The notes: a model not told the origin generated them from the sequence alone. Shown: positions 1-5,458, numbered from the stretch's first letter. The stretch: DNA of 5,818 bases from Actinomycetes bacterium (GCA_023425615.1 JAFACJ010000627.1:1-5818), one strand, 5' to 3'. Numbers and translations are program-made.

Positions 1-756
1 GGCGACCAGGGCGCGGGTGAGGGCGGCCTGGAGGAGGGCGTCGTCGACACGGCCTCCGACGTCGGCGACCCGCACCTCGACCGTCGGGTAGGAGGGGGAG
101 GGCCGCGCCAGCCAGAATGTCATGCGCTCGTCGGCGAGCGCGCCGCATTCCACCAGCCGCGCCACGCGCCGGTCGTGCTCGGCGGCGGAAGGGAAATACG
201 GCGCTATGCCGGAGCCGGGCAGGCGTGACTGCTCCATCATCCGCCAGCTCGCGTAACCGGTGTCCTCGCCCCGGTGGTAGGGGGAGTTGACGGACAGGGC
301 CAGCAGCGTCGGCAGCCACGGGCCCAGATGGTTGACGACCGCGACGGCGGTCTCCCTGTCGGGGACGCCGACGTGCACATGGCAGCCGCAGCACTGGTAG
401 CCGCTGACCGCCTTCGCGTACGCGGCGGTGATCCGGGAGAAGCGCTCGCCTTCGGCGGCGGGCGGGTCGGTGAAGGGCAGCACGGCGGTGCCGGAGGCGA
501 CGAGGCGCAGACCCTCGGCCCGCGCGGCGCCGGCCAGCGCGCGGCGCCCGTCGGCGAGCTGGCGGCGCAGTTCCGGCAGGCCGTCGCAGACACCCGTCGC
601 CGCCTCGACCTGGGTGGACAGCAGCTCACGGTGGAAGGCGGGGGCGGACGTCGCGTCCGCCCGGCGGGCGCGGTCCAGCACCGCCGCGGCACGCGCGACG
701 GTGCCGCCGGACCCGGCGTCCACCAGCAGGAACTCCTCCTCCACCCCTACCGTCAC
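1..756 (-). CDS. Carboxylate-amine ligase, glutamate-cysteine ligase 2 (YbdK) family; C-terminus missing
   Basis: The 252 visible residues are open to the window edge. Family members run to about 360-380 residues, so roughly the last third lies outside. Seen: N-terminal VGVEEEFLLVD (residues 3-13), CCGCHVHVGV (122-131), SVNSPYHRGEDTGYASWR (155-172) and a PTVEVRVADV stretch (224-233), all in the order expected for GCS2/YbdK proteins. In this family the N-terminal EEE and the HVH segment belong to the ATP/metal and substrate site. Members join an amino acid to the gamma-carboxylate of glutamate using ATP. E. coli YbdK has only weak glutamate-cysteine ligase activity, and actinomycetes make mycothiol rather than glutathione, so the true substrate is unknown. 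The GTG start is chosen because AGGGAG lies 5 nt upstream and the protein then begins exactly at the conserved motif. It is divergent from the dehydrogenase at 1053. The family call is firm; the substrate is open. Confidence 0.93.
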   Translation of the reverse strand, partial: MTVGVEEEFLLVDAGSGGTVARAAAVLDRARRADATSAPAFHRELLSTQVEAATGVCDGLPELRRQLADGRRALAGAARAEGLRLVASGTAVLPFTDPPAAEGERFSRITAAYAKAVSGYQCCGCHVHVGVPDRETAVAVVNHLGPWLPTLLALSVNSPYHRGEDTGYASWRMMEQSRLPGSGIAPYFPSAAEHDRRVARLVECGALADERMTFWLARPSPSYPTVEVRVADVGGRVDDALLQAALTRALVA

Positions 757-761
757 GGCGG

Positions 762-767
762 CTCCCT
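762..767 (-). promoter_or_regulatory. Ribosome binding site deciding the GTG start at 756
   Basis: AGGGAG on the minus strand sits 5 nt before GTG (756-754). It settles the start of the ligase gene. An ATG at 770 just upstream is out of frame and stops after five codons, with its TGA overlapping the GTG. Confidence 0.65.
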
Positions 768-850
768 CATCCGGCCGGTGCGGGGACGGGGCGGGCGGCC
801 AGCGCCTCGGCCGGGGCCTGGATGCCGGAGGGCCGAGGTGAGGGCTTGAG

Positions 851-874
851 CGTGCGGTTCAAGAAGACCGCACG
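851..874. repeat. Perfect 8-bp inverted repeat, 8-nt loop
   Basis: CGTGCGGT (851-858) pairs exactly with ACCGCACG (867-874) around the loop TCAAGAAG. No T-run follows on either strand, so it does not look like an intrinsic terminator. It lies 95 bp upstream of the ligase start and about 180 bp upstream of the dehydrogenase start. An operator or an mRNA leader hairpin of the ligase transcript are both possible. Confidence 0.6.
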
Positions 875-969
875 GAGAGAGAACGCGTTCCCGGCCATGT
901 CCGGGCCTCTGCCCAGGCTCGCGGTGACGAAACACGTGCACGGTGACAGTGGGCGCTTTCTGGGGGTTT

Positions 970-988
970 CAGGGACTTTCTTGCCCTG
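970..988. repeat. CAGGG/CCCTG dyad upstream of the dehydrogenase
   Basis: CAGGG (970-974) and CCCTG (984-988) form a 5-bp inverted repeat with a 9-nt centre, 64 bp before the dehydrogenase start. It includes GGGACTTT (972-979), which resembles one half of the DosR/DevR box (consensus core GGGACTWWAGTCCC). The second half matches poorly. It is a possible regulator site and no more than that. Confidence 0.3.
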
Positions 989-1042
989 GCCTTTTCCCGG
1001 GTTCTGGTTGCCTGGAAAAAGTCAGGACGCCACCCCGAATCC

Positions 1043-1050
1043 AGGAGGGG
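1043..1050 (+). promoter_or_regulatory. Strong ribosome binding site of the dehydrogenase
   Basis: AGGAGGGG lies directly before ATG at 1053 (AGGAGG is 4 nt from the ATG). It fixes the start at 1053 rather than at the in-frame ATG at 822, which would add 77 residues with no resemblance to the family. Confidence 0.85.
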
Positions 1051-1052
1051 AC

Positions 1053-2192
1053 ATGAAGGCAGTGGTCTACCGCGGACCCCGCACCGTGCGAGTCGAGGAC
1101 GTCCCCGACCCCGTCATCGAGAAGCCCACCGATGCGGTGGTCAAGATCACCAGCACCAACATCTGCGGCTCCGACCTGCACATGTACGAGGGGCGGACCA
1201 GCGTCGAGGAAGGCAAGATCCTCGGCCACGAGAACCTCGGCGAGGTCGTCGAGACCGGCGACGCCGTCGTCCGCGTCAAAGAGGGCGACCGCGTGTCACT
1301 GCCGTTCAACGTCGCCTGCGGCTTCTGCAAGAACTGCGAGCGCGGCTTCACCGGGTACTGCCTGACCGTCAACCCCGGCAGCGCGGGCGGCGCCTACGGG
1401 TACGCCGAGATGGGGCCCTACCAGGGCGGGCAGGCCGAGTTCCTGCGCGTTCCGTTCGCCGACTTCAACTGCCTGCGCCTGCCTCCCGACAGCGTGGAGA
1501 AGGAGAACGACTACGCGATGCTCTCCGACATCTGGCCGACCGGCTACCACGCCACCGAACTCGCCGGAGTCGCCCCCGGAGACTCCGTCGTGGTGTTCGG
1601 CGCGGGCCCCGTCGGCGTGATGGCCGCCTACTCGGCTGCGCTGCGCGGCGCGAGCAAGGTCATGCTCGTCGACCGGCACCCCGACCGCCTCGCGCTCGCC
1701 GGCAAGTTCGGCGCGATCCCCCTGGACGACACCCGAGGGGACATCGTCGAGCAGATCCTCGACCAGACCGGCGGAGAGGGCGCCGACAAGGGCTGCGAGT
1801 GCGTCGGCTGGCAGGCGCACGACCCCTCGGGCAGGGAGCACCCCGAGATGACGATGAACAACCTCATCCACAGCGTCCGCGCCACCGGCAGGATCGGCGT
1901 GGTCGGGGTGTTCGTCCCCCAGGACCCGAACAGCCCCGACGCCCTGGGCCGCCGCGGCCAGCTCGCCTTCGACATGGGCCTGTTCTTCGCCAAGGGCCTC
2001 GGCATGGGCAGCGGGCAGGCAGACGTCAAGGCCTACAACCGCCAGTTGCGCGACCTCATCGCCGCCGACAAGGCGCACCCGTCCTTCCTGGTCAGCCACG
2101 AGCTCCCGCTCCGCGACGCGCCCGAGGCCTACCGCCACTTCGACGAGCGCGACGAGGGCTGGACCAAGGTCATCCTCAAGCCCGCGGCCTGA
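1053..2192 (+). CDS. Zinc-dependent alcohol dehydrogenase, glutathione-independent formaldehyde dehydrogenase type
   Basis: A 379-residue medium-chain dehydrogenase/reductase. It starts MKAVVYRGPR, as is usual, behind a strong ribosome binding site. Seen: catalytic-zinc ligand candidates C38 (in NICGSDLHMYEG) and H59-E60 (GHEN), with D159 in SDIWPTGYHA as the likely third ligand. The structural-zinc cysteines are C89, C92, C95 and C103. The Rossmann motif GAGPVG is at 183-188, with D207 at the end of the next strand, which favours NAD over NADP. In Pseudomonas putida formaldehyde dehydrogenase, the family type, the catalytic zinc is held by Cys, His and Asp and the bound NAD acts as a cofactor that is not released; formaldehyde is oxidised to formate, or dismutated to formate and methanol, without glutathione. 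Length is close to the P. putida enzyme (about 400). The protein is cytosolic, probably a tetramer. The small membrane gene follows 41 bp downstream and is likely co-transcribed. Family confidence is high; the physiological substrate (formaldehyde, other aldehydes or alcohols) is inferred. Confidence 0.93.
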   Translation: MKAVVYRGPRTVRVEDVPDPVIEKPTDAVVKITSTNICGSDLHMYEGRTSVEEGKILGHENLGEVVETGDAVVRVKEGDRVSLPFNVACGFCKNCERGFTGYCLTVNPGSAGGAYGYAEMGPYQGGQAEFLRVPFADFNCLRLPPDSVEKENDYAMLSDIWPTGYHATELAGVAPGDSVVVFGAGPVGVMAAYSAALRGASKVMLVDRHPDRLALAGKFGAIPLDDTRGDIVEQILDQTGGEGADKGCECVGWQAHDPSGREHPEMTMNNLIHSVRATGRIGVVGVFVPQDPNSPDALGRRGQLAFDMGLFFAKGLGMGSGQADVKAYNRQLRDLIAADKAHPSFLVSHELPLRDAPEAYRHFDERDEGWTKVILKPAA

Positions 2193-2233
2193 CCGGGGCG
2201 CGGACGGCACGCCGATCCGAACGGGGACTCGCG

Positions 2234-2491
2234 ATGCCCTGGAGACGTCTGTCAGGCACCGACCTGGATCCCGGCACGGCGGGCGGCAACCTGCCGCCGG
2301 CCCGCAGCGCCCTGACCCTCCGCCTGGTCCTGGCGGCCGTGGGCCTGGTCGCCTCCCTCGCCGGCCTGGCGCTGGTCGCGGTCCTCGGCCTGCCCTGGGG
2401 GTTCACCGTCTTCTTCGCCTTCATCGCCCTGACCGCGGTCATCGACATCATCGTCGTGGCACGCCGCAAGATGCACGGCGAACCCGGCTGA
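2234..2491 (+). CDS. Small two-helix membrane protein (DUF6343-like)
   Basis: 85 residues. An N-terminal soluble stretch (1-27) contains LPPARSALTLRL, followed by two hydrophobic segments at about 29-50 and 54-76 and a short basic tail (ARRKMHGEPG). The positive residues suggest both ends are cytoplasmic. The ARSALxLRLVL pattern before the first helix resembles the small actinobacterial family DUF6343; that match is from memory and not verified. Function unknown. The ATG at 2234 has GGGGA 6 nt upstream. The gene begins 41 bp after the dehydrogenase stop with no terminator between, so the two are probably one transcript. Its 3' end is only 15 bp from the 3' end of the converging CBS gene, leaving no room for a separate terminator. 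Confidence 0.8.
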   Translation: MPWRRLSGTDLDPGTAGGNLPPARSALTLRLVLAAVGLVASLAGLALVAVLGLPWGFTVFFAFIALTAVIDIIVVARRKMHGEPG

Positions 2492-2506
2492 CCCGGACGC
2501 CGCGCG

Positions 2507-2983
2507 CTACACGCGGCCGCGCTCGGCGGCACGGGCCCGGACGTCGGCGTCGGAGCAGAAACCCGACCCCGTCCGTTTCAGGCACAGGAGCCCGAGCAGT
2601 TCGCCACCGTCGCCGACGACGGCCAGCCGCCGCCGCGGCTCGGCCAGCATCGCCTGGCGGGTGGTCTCCAGATCGGCGCCGGGCCGCACGACACGCCCGG
2701 ACAGCCGGCCGGTCGGCCACGCCGGCAGCCGGGGGTCGGCGCCCTCCAGGTCGTGCCGTTCGACGACGGCGAGGAGCCGCCCGTCCTCGACGACCAGCAG
2801 GCAGTGGACGTGGTCGTCGCCGAACAGGGCGCGTGCCGCCGCGACCGTCAGCAGCCGGGTGCAGACCTTGGGGAAGCGGAGCATGGCGTCCGCCGCCGTG
2901 GCACGGCCTTCGCCCCTCGCCGGCCGCGCCCGTCCGGCCGGCGATCCCGCGCTCCGTCCGGGAAAGCACGCGTCGCCCGTCAT
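2507..2983 (-). CDS. Two-CBS-domain protein
   Basis: 158 residues from ATG at 2983. CBS 1 spans about 29-80 (ATAADAMLRFPKV, then DDHVHCLLVVEDGRLLAVVERHDL) and CBS 2 about 92-140 (GRLSGRVVRPGADL, then RRRLAVVGDGGELLGLLCLKRTG). No enzyme or membrane domain is attached. Stand-alone CBS pairs form a Bateman module that usually binds adenine nucleotides and signals energy state to a partner; the partner here is unknown. The actinobacterial ending FCSDADVRARAAER is present. The start is uncertain: the frame stays open upstream to 3157, ATG at 2983 has no clear ribosome binding site, and ATG at 2884 would cut into CBS 1. A 22-codon frame starting at 3048 ends with its TGA overlapping ATG 2983 (ATGA), so coupling is possible. 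The gene is divergent from the TetR gene and shares its 140-bp upstream region. Confidence 0.85.
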   Translation of the reverse strand: MTGDACFPGRSAGSPAGRARPARGEGRATAADAMLRFPKVCTRLLTVAAARALFGDDHVHCLLVVEDGRLLAVVERHDLEGADPRLPAWPTGRLSGRVVRPGADLETTRQAMLAEPRRRLAVVGDGGELLGLLCLKRTGSGFCSDADVRARAAERGRV

Positions 2984-3070
2984 GACGGCGGGGGAGCCGT
3001 CGATGTGGTCGTCATGTCTTGATGATGGCCGACATCCCCTCCGGCCATGCCGACCGGGGCACGGTACGGT

Positions 3071-3086
3071 CCCCGGCCGGCCGGGG
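3071..3086. repeat. Perfect 16-bp GC palindrome
   Basis: CCCCGGCCGGCCGGGG is its own reverse complement. It lies just upstream of the proposed TetR -35 element and can form a 6-bp stem with a 4-nt loop. There is no T-run, so a terminator is unlikely. In DNA this GC-rich it may be chance, though its position between two divergent genes makes a regulatory role possible. Confidence 0.5.
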
Positions 3087-3087
3087 G

Positions 3088-3117
3088 TTGTGGGCTGAGT
3101 CGGACTCAACTTAGGCT
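3088..3117 (+). promoter_or_regulatory. Promoter of the TetR gene, leaderless type
   Basis: TTGTGG (3088-3093), an 18-bp spacer and TAGGCT (3112-3117) match the actinobacterial housekeeping -35/-10 pattern. The start point expected about 7 nt after the -10 falls on the A of ATG 3124, so the mRNA would have no leader. That agrees with the absence of a convincing ribosome binding site before this ATG. It is predicted from sequence only. Confidence 0.55.
3096..3108. promoter_or_regulatory. Palindromic operator inside the TetR promoter
   Basis: TGAGTC-G-GACTCA is a perfect 6+1+6 palindrome lying wholly between the -35 and -10 elements of the TetR promoter. A dimer bound here would block RNA polymerase. 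This is the usual arrangement for self-repression by TetR regulators, so the protein encoded at 3124 is the natural candidate ligand. The site could also affect the divergent CBS gene. Confidence 0.6.
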
Positions 3118-3123
3118 CGTGGC

Positions 3124-3753
3124 ATGGTGGCTCTGTCGGAGCGGGGTGCGCGGACACGGCGGCGGTTGCTGGACGCGGCGGCCGAGGAACTGATCACGAC
3201 CGGGGAGGTCGAGGTGGCCGCGGTCGCGCGGCGGGCCGGGGTGAGCGTGGGGCTGCCCTACCGCTACTTCCAGACGCAGAGCGGGCTGGTCAGCGCGCTG
3301 CTGGCGCGGTTCTACTACCGGGTGGACGCCGCGGTGTTCCGCGGGTTCCCGGGCGGGACGTGGGCGGCGCGGGAGCGGGCGCGGATGGGCGCGCTGGTGC
3401 GGCACCTGTACGGCGATCCGCTCGCCCCCGCGATCCTGGGGCAGCGGAGCCGCGACGTCCAGGCGACCGAGGTCGAGTCACGGTACATGCGGCTGGTCAT
3501 CGACCGCGCGGCACGCAACCTCGCCGGGGCGCGCAGCCGCGGTGAGGGGGCGCCCGAGGGGGACCTGGAACTGCTCGCCGCCTGCCTCATGGGCGGGCTG
3601 CGCTCCGCGCTGGGGACGGCGCTCAACCGCACCCCGCGTCCCGACCCCGAGGCGCTGACCGACACCCTGTGGGCGTTCATGAAGAACGTCACCCACCCCG
3701 TCGAGGAGGCGGACGGCGTTCACCTGGACGTCGGGGAGGTGCCCTCCTCGTAG
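3124..3753 (+). CDS. TetR-family transcriptional regulator
   Basis: 209 residues, the usual length for the family. An N-terminal DNA-binding domain spans about residues 8-60: TRRRLLDAAAEELITTG forms helix 1, and VAAVARRAGVSVGLPYRYFQTQSGLVSALL holds the helix-turn-helix (about 31-50), with the typical PYRYF recognition-helix end. The C-terminal ligand-binding half (about 65-190) is poorly conserved and does not reveal the effector. TetR proteins are dimeric cytosolic repressors released from DNA by a small molecule. The gene sits behind a promoter with an internal palindrome, so it probably represses itself and perhaps the divergent CBS gene. No transporter or obvious detoxification gene is directly divergent, so the regulated pathway is not clear. 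The last 34 bp overlap the 3' end of the DUF1918 gene on the other strand. ATG at 3124 is preferred because the helix-turn-helix is then at the normal distance. Confidence 0.9.
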   Translation: MVALSERGARTRRRLLDAAAEELITTGEVEVAAVARRAGVSVGLPYRYFQTQSGLVSALLARFYYRVDAAVFRGFPGGTWAARERARMGALVRHLYGDPLAPAILGQRSRDVQATEVESRYMRLVIDRAARNLAGARSRGEGAPEGDLELLAACLMGGLRSALGTALNRTPRPDPEALTDTLWAFMKNVTHPVEEADGVHLDVGEVPSS

Positions 3754-3932
3754 TGCGTCACCCTGGCGTCGGGGCCGGGGAAGAACAGGGAGACATGGCC
3801 GTCGTCCGACCAGCGGACGTAGTACGGGGGCTGGCCCGCCCCGCCCGGCACCTCGATGATCACCCCGTCCCGGAAGACGCCGTGCTCGTCATGCCGCAGA
3901 ATGCTGATCCGGTCTCCGACGGTGGCCTGCAT
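3720..3932 (-). CDS. DUF1918 domain protein
   Basis: 70 residues. The single DUF1918 domain fills about residues 1-60, with the family's signature features: MQATVGDRI at the N-terminus, DGVIIEVPG (22-30), PPYYVRWSDDGHVSLFFPG (35-53) and a following histidine (H60). It looks like a small SH3-like beta-barrel. Function unknown; members are common in actinobacteria, often as free-standing small proteins near stress-related genes. No signal peptide or membrane helix is seen, so it should be cytosolic. The start is supported by AAAGGGAG 6 nt upstream of ATG 3932. The 3' end overlaps the TetR coding sequence tail to tail (3720-3753), so the final dozen residues (YEEGTSPTSR region) are constrained by both frames and look like a non-conserved extension. 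Confidence 0.9.
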   Translation of the reverse strand: MQATVGDRISILRHDEHGVFRDGVIIEVPGGAGQPPYYVRWSDDGHVSLFFPGPDARVTHYEEGTSPTSR

Positions 3933-4046
3933 CGGACACTCCCTTTCGCCTGGACTTCTCTCCTGGACGCGACGTGTTCGGGGGCCTGACTTCCACGGTG
4001 CGTCGTCCGGGCTCCCCCGCGGGTACGCCGCGCGCCTCCCTTGGGT

Positions 4047-4064
4047 AAAAACCTCGTCAGGAGG
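4047..4064 (-). terminator. Possible weak terminator after the DHFR-fold gene
   Basis: On the minus strand CCTC-CTGAC-GAGG is followed at once by TTTTT, starting 8 nt after the stop codon at 4073. The stem is only 4 bp, so it is weak by itself. The T-run is unusual in this GC-rich DNA, which is why it is listed. If it does not work, the DUF1918 gene could be read from the upstream transcript. Confidence 0.3.
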
Positions 4065-4081
4065 ACGGGTGGTCAGGAGGA
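4056..4081. repeat. 10-bp direct repeat across a stop codon
   Basis: GTCAGGAGGA occurs at 4056-4065 and again at 4072-4081, a 16-bp period. The right copy encodes the last residues and TGA of the DHFR-fold gene on the minus strand; the left copy lies just past the stop. It may reflect a small local duplication or chance. Confidence 0.5.
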
Positions 4082-4669
4082 GGGCACCGCCTCGGCCGCC
4101 GCGGGGTCGAGGTAGCGCAGGAGGACGACGCCGTTGCCGAAGGCGCGGGTCTCGGCGAGCTGGAGGTCGAGCGCGATGTCCGGGGGGAACAGGGGGCGTC
4201 CCGCGCCCAGGACGACGGGGTTGACATAGAGGCGGTACTCGTCGATCAGTCTTTCGCGCATGAAGGCGGTGGCCAGGCTGACACCGCCCAGGGCGATGTC
4301 TCCGCCGGCCTCGGCCTTGAGCCGCATGACCTCGGGGACGGAGAACTCGCGCAGGACGGTGGTGTTCCAGTCCGCCTTCTCCAGGGTCCGGGAGAAGACG
4401 TACTTCGGCGTGTCACGCCAGATGGCCGCGAACTCGGCCATGACGGGCGGGCTCTCCGGGTCGGCGTCGGCGGTCGGCCAGAAGTCGGCCATGAGCTCGT
4501 AGGTGACGCGGCCGTCGAGGAAGGCGCCCATCGCGGCGAGTTCCTCGTTGAAGTGCCGGTGCACCTCCTCATCGACGCGGTGCCAGCCGATGTCGTGCTC
4601 CGGCCCTTCGAAGAAGCCGTCGAGCGACACCGACATCATCAGAATGATCTTTCCTGGAGCGTCCTTCAT
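4073..4669 (-). CDS. Dihydrofolate reductase family protein (RibD C-terminal domain)
   Basis: 198 residues. Typical features in order: KIILMMSVSLDGFFEGP (7-23), GRVTYELMADFW (53-64), KYVFSRTLEKADWNTTV (89-105), GGDIALGGVSLATAFM (122-137, the nucleotide-binding glycine-rich loop of the fold) and LIDEYRLYVNPVVLGAGRPLF (around 141-161). It is a free-standing RibD-C/DHFR fold without the deaminase domain of RibD. These proteins bind NADPH and are presumed reductases, but few have a known substrate, so the DHFR name does not show folate activity. ATG 4669 is chosen because the fold starts directly after it; TATCGT on the minus strand (4677-4682) is a possible -10 that would give a leaderless mRNA. 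A GTG at 4699 would add ten residues (SHPPPIVTG) without a ribosome binding site. It is divergent from the membrane protein at 4796. Confidence 0.88.
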   Translation of the reverse strand: MKDAPGKIILMMSVSLDGFFEGPEHDIGWHRVDEEVHRHFNEELAAMGAFLDGRVTYELMADFWPTADADPESPPVMAEFAAIWRDTPKYVFSRTLEKADWNTTVLREFSVPEVMRLKAEAGGDIALGGVSLATAFMRERLIDEYRLYVNPVVLGAGRPLFPPDIALDLQLAETRAFGNGVVLLRYLDPAAAEAVPSS

Positions 4670-4781
4670 GCCCGTGACGATAGGGGGAGGGTGTGACACT
4701 CGCGCGACGGGGTGGGACGACCCTTGCCGCTGGCCGGGTGATTTATGGCGCTATCTAGAGAGTTGCCAGGTCGTGGCGGGG

Positions 4782-4790
4782 GGAGGAGGA
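4782..4790 (+). promoter_or_regulatory. Ribosome binding site deciding the GTG start at 4796
   Basis: GGAGGAGGA ends 5 nt before GTG 4796, an excellent fit. It favours this start over the in-frame ATG at 4745, whose extra 17 residues would be encoded across the ribosome binding site itself. Confidence 0.75.
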
Positions 4791-4795
4791 AGACC

Positions 4796-5458
4796 GTGAC
4801 ATCTCACTCTCGGAAGAAGACGGTGACCCTTGCGGGGCTGGCCAGGGCCCAGGGGGTCTTCAACCTCGCGGGCGGCGCCTGGCCGCTGCTGCACCGGCGC
4901 AGTTTCGAGGGGCTGTTCGGCACCAAGGACGACGAGTGGCTCCAGCAGACCGTCGGCGCGCTGCTGGTCGCGGCGGGCTGCTCGCAGCTCCTCGCCGCGC
5001 GCGAGCCGGGCGGCCACGCCCACGCCCGCCGGACGGGCCTGGGCACCGCGGTGAGCCTGCTGGCCATCGACCTGATGTACGTGCCGACCGGCCGCATCCG
5101 CTGGACCTACCTCCTGGACGCCGCCGCGGAGACCGCCTGGATCCTCGCCTGGCTGCGGGTGACCCGCCGTACCCGCCTCGACGCCGCGGCGCGCCGCCGC
5201 GCGGCGCGCTCCGAGGAGCCCGGCACGGTCACCGCCGAACACCTCGCGCTGCTGCTGGAGAGCGACGCCCCGGACGCGGCCCTGGTCGCCGTCGGCGGCC
5301 GGATCGAGGTCGTCGCCTCCGCCGCGGAGGCGGGCGGCCTGCTCGTCGTCGAACGCGAGGAGGTCCTGCGCACCCTCCCCGCCGGGGACCGCTCCCCGGC
5401 CGCCCTCCAGCGGATGGCACGCGCGCTGGACACGGCGGTCTCCGACCTCGGCGCCTGA
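4796..5458 (+). CDS. Membrane protein with extra soluble C-terminal domain, function unknown
   Basis: 220 residues from GTG. Residues 1-10 are basic (SHSRKK). Residues 11-122 form a compact membrane domain: a hydrophobic or amphipathic stretch at about 13-31 (LAGLARAQGVFNLAGGAWP) and likely membrane helices at about 52-69, 81-97 and 104-121. Small actinobacterial membrane proteins of about 120-130 residues with this pattern (ARAQGxFNLxGGxWP near the start, a helix ending IDLxYVPxGRI, then YLLDAAxE) are familiar to me, but I know no assigned function. An Arg/Ala-rich linker (about 121-140) is followed by a soluble domain of about 75 residues (146-220: TAEHLALLLESDAPDAALVAVGGRIEVV, then LLVVEREEVLRTL and a C-terminal helix), which I do not recognise. 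The linker's positive charge suggests the soluble part is cytoplasmic. It is a stand-alone unit: divergent from the DHFR-fold gene and ended by a strong hairpin. It could be a membrane-anchored regulatory or scaffold protein; no catalytic motif is visible. Confidence 0.82.
   Translation: MTSHSRKKTVTLAGLARAQGVFNLAGGAWPLLHRRSFEGLFGTKDDEWLQQTVGALLVAAGCSQLLAAREPGGHAHARRTGLGTAVSLLAIDLMYVPTGRIRWTYLLDAAAETAWILAWLRVTRRTRLDAAARRRAARSEEPGTVTAEHLALLLESDAPDAALVAVGGRIEVVASAAEAGGLLVVEREEVLRTLPAGDRSPAALQRMARALDTAVSDLGA

Larger units (their letters stand above)
757..1052. other. Divergent intergenic spacer between the ligase and the dehydrogenase
   Basis: These 296 bp separate two divergent genes and should hold both promoters. 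I see an 8-bp inverted repeat (851-874) and a second dyad, CAGGG/CCCTG (970-988). From about 950 to 1020 the spacer is richer in T and A runs (TTTC, CTTTTCCC, GGAAAAAG) than the flanking genes, which suggests the dehydrogenase promoter lies there. I could not place a convincing -35/-10 pair. A reading frame in phase with the dehydrogenase stays open through 822-1052, but it looks non-coding. Confidence 0.6.

Noticed and set aside
274..849. 191-codon plus-strand frame opposite the ligase gene.
   Set aside because: Low-complexity Arg/Gly/Ala translation; the minus strand here encodes a clear GCS2-family protein.
753..941. 62-codon minus-strand frame whose TGA overlaps the GTG start of the ligase (GTGA).
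   Set aside because: The translation is Arg/Pro/Gly-rich with no recognisable features and the start lacks a ribosome binding site. The overlap alone is weak evidence.
822..1052. In-frame upstream extension of the dehydrogenase from ATG 822 (77 extra residues).
   Set aside because: The family begins at MKAVVYRGPR, a strong ribosome binding site precedes 1053, and the extension is rich in residues unlike coding sequence here and includes the likely promoter region.
1296..2210. 304-codon open frame on the minus strand opposite the dehydrogenase.
   Set aside because: It is the mirror frame of a strongly recognised gene, is rich in Ala, Val, Gly and Asp without domain features, and has no ribosome binding site. 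Long antisense frames are normal at this GC content.
2661..3098. 145-codon plus-strand frame and the 173-codon minus-strand frame at 2448-2969.
   Set aside because: Both are other frames of the CBS gene, with Arg/Ser/Pro-rich translations and no domain resemblance.
4041..4046. GGGTAA, resembling a SigB-type -10 element on the plus strand.
   Set aside because: No GTTT-like -35 at the right distance and no plus-strand gene directly downstream.
4745..4795. ATG at 4745 as start of the membrane protein.
   Set aside because: It would translate through the GGAGGAGGA ribosome binding site that correctly positions the GTG at 4796.
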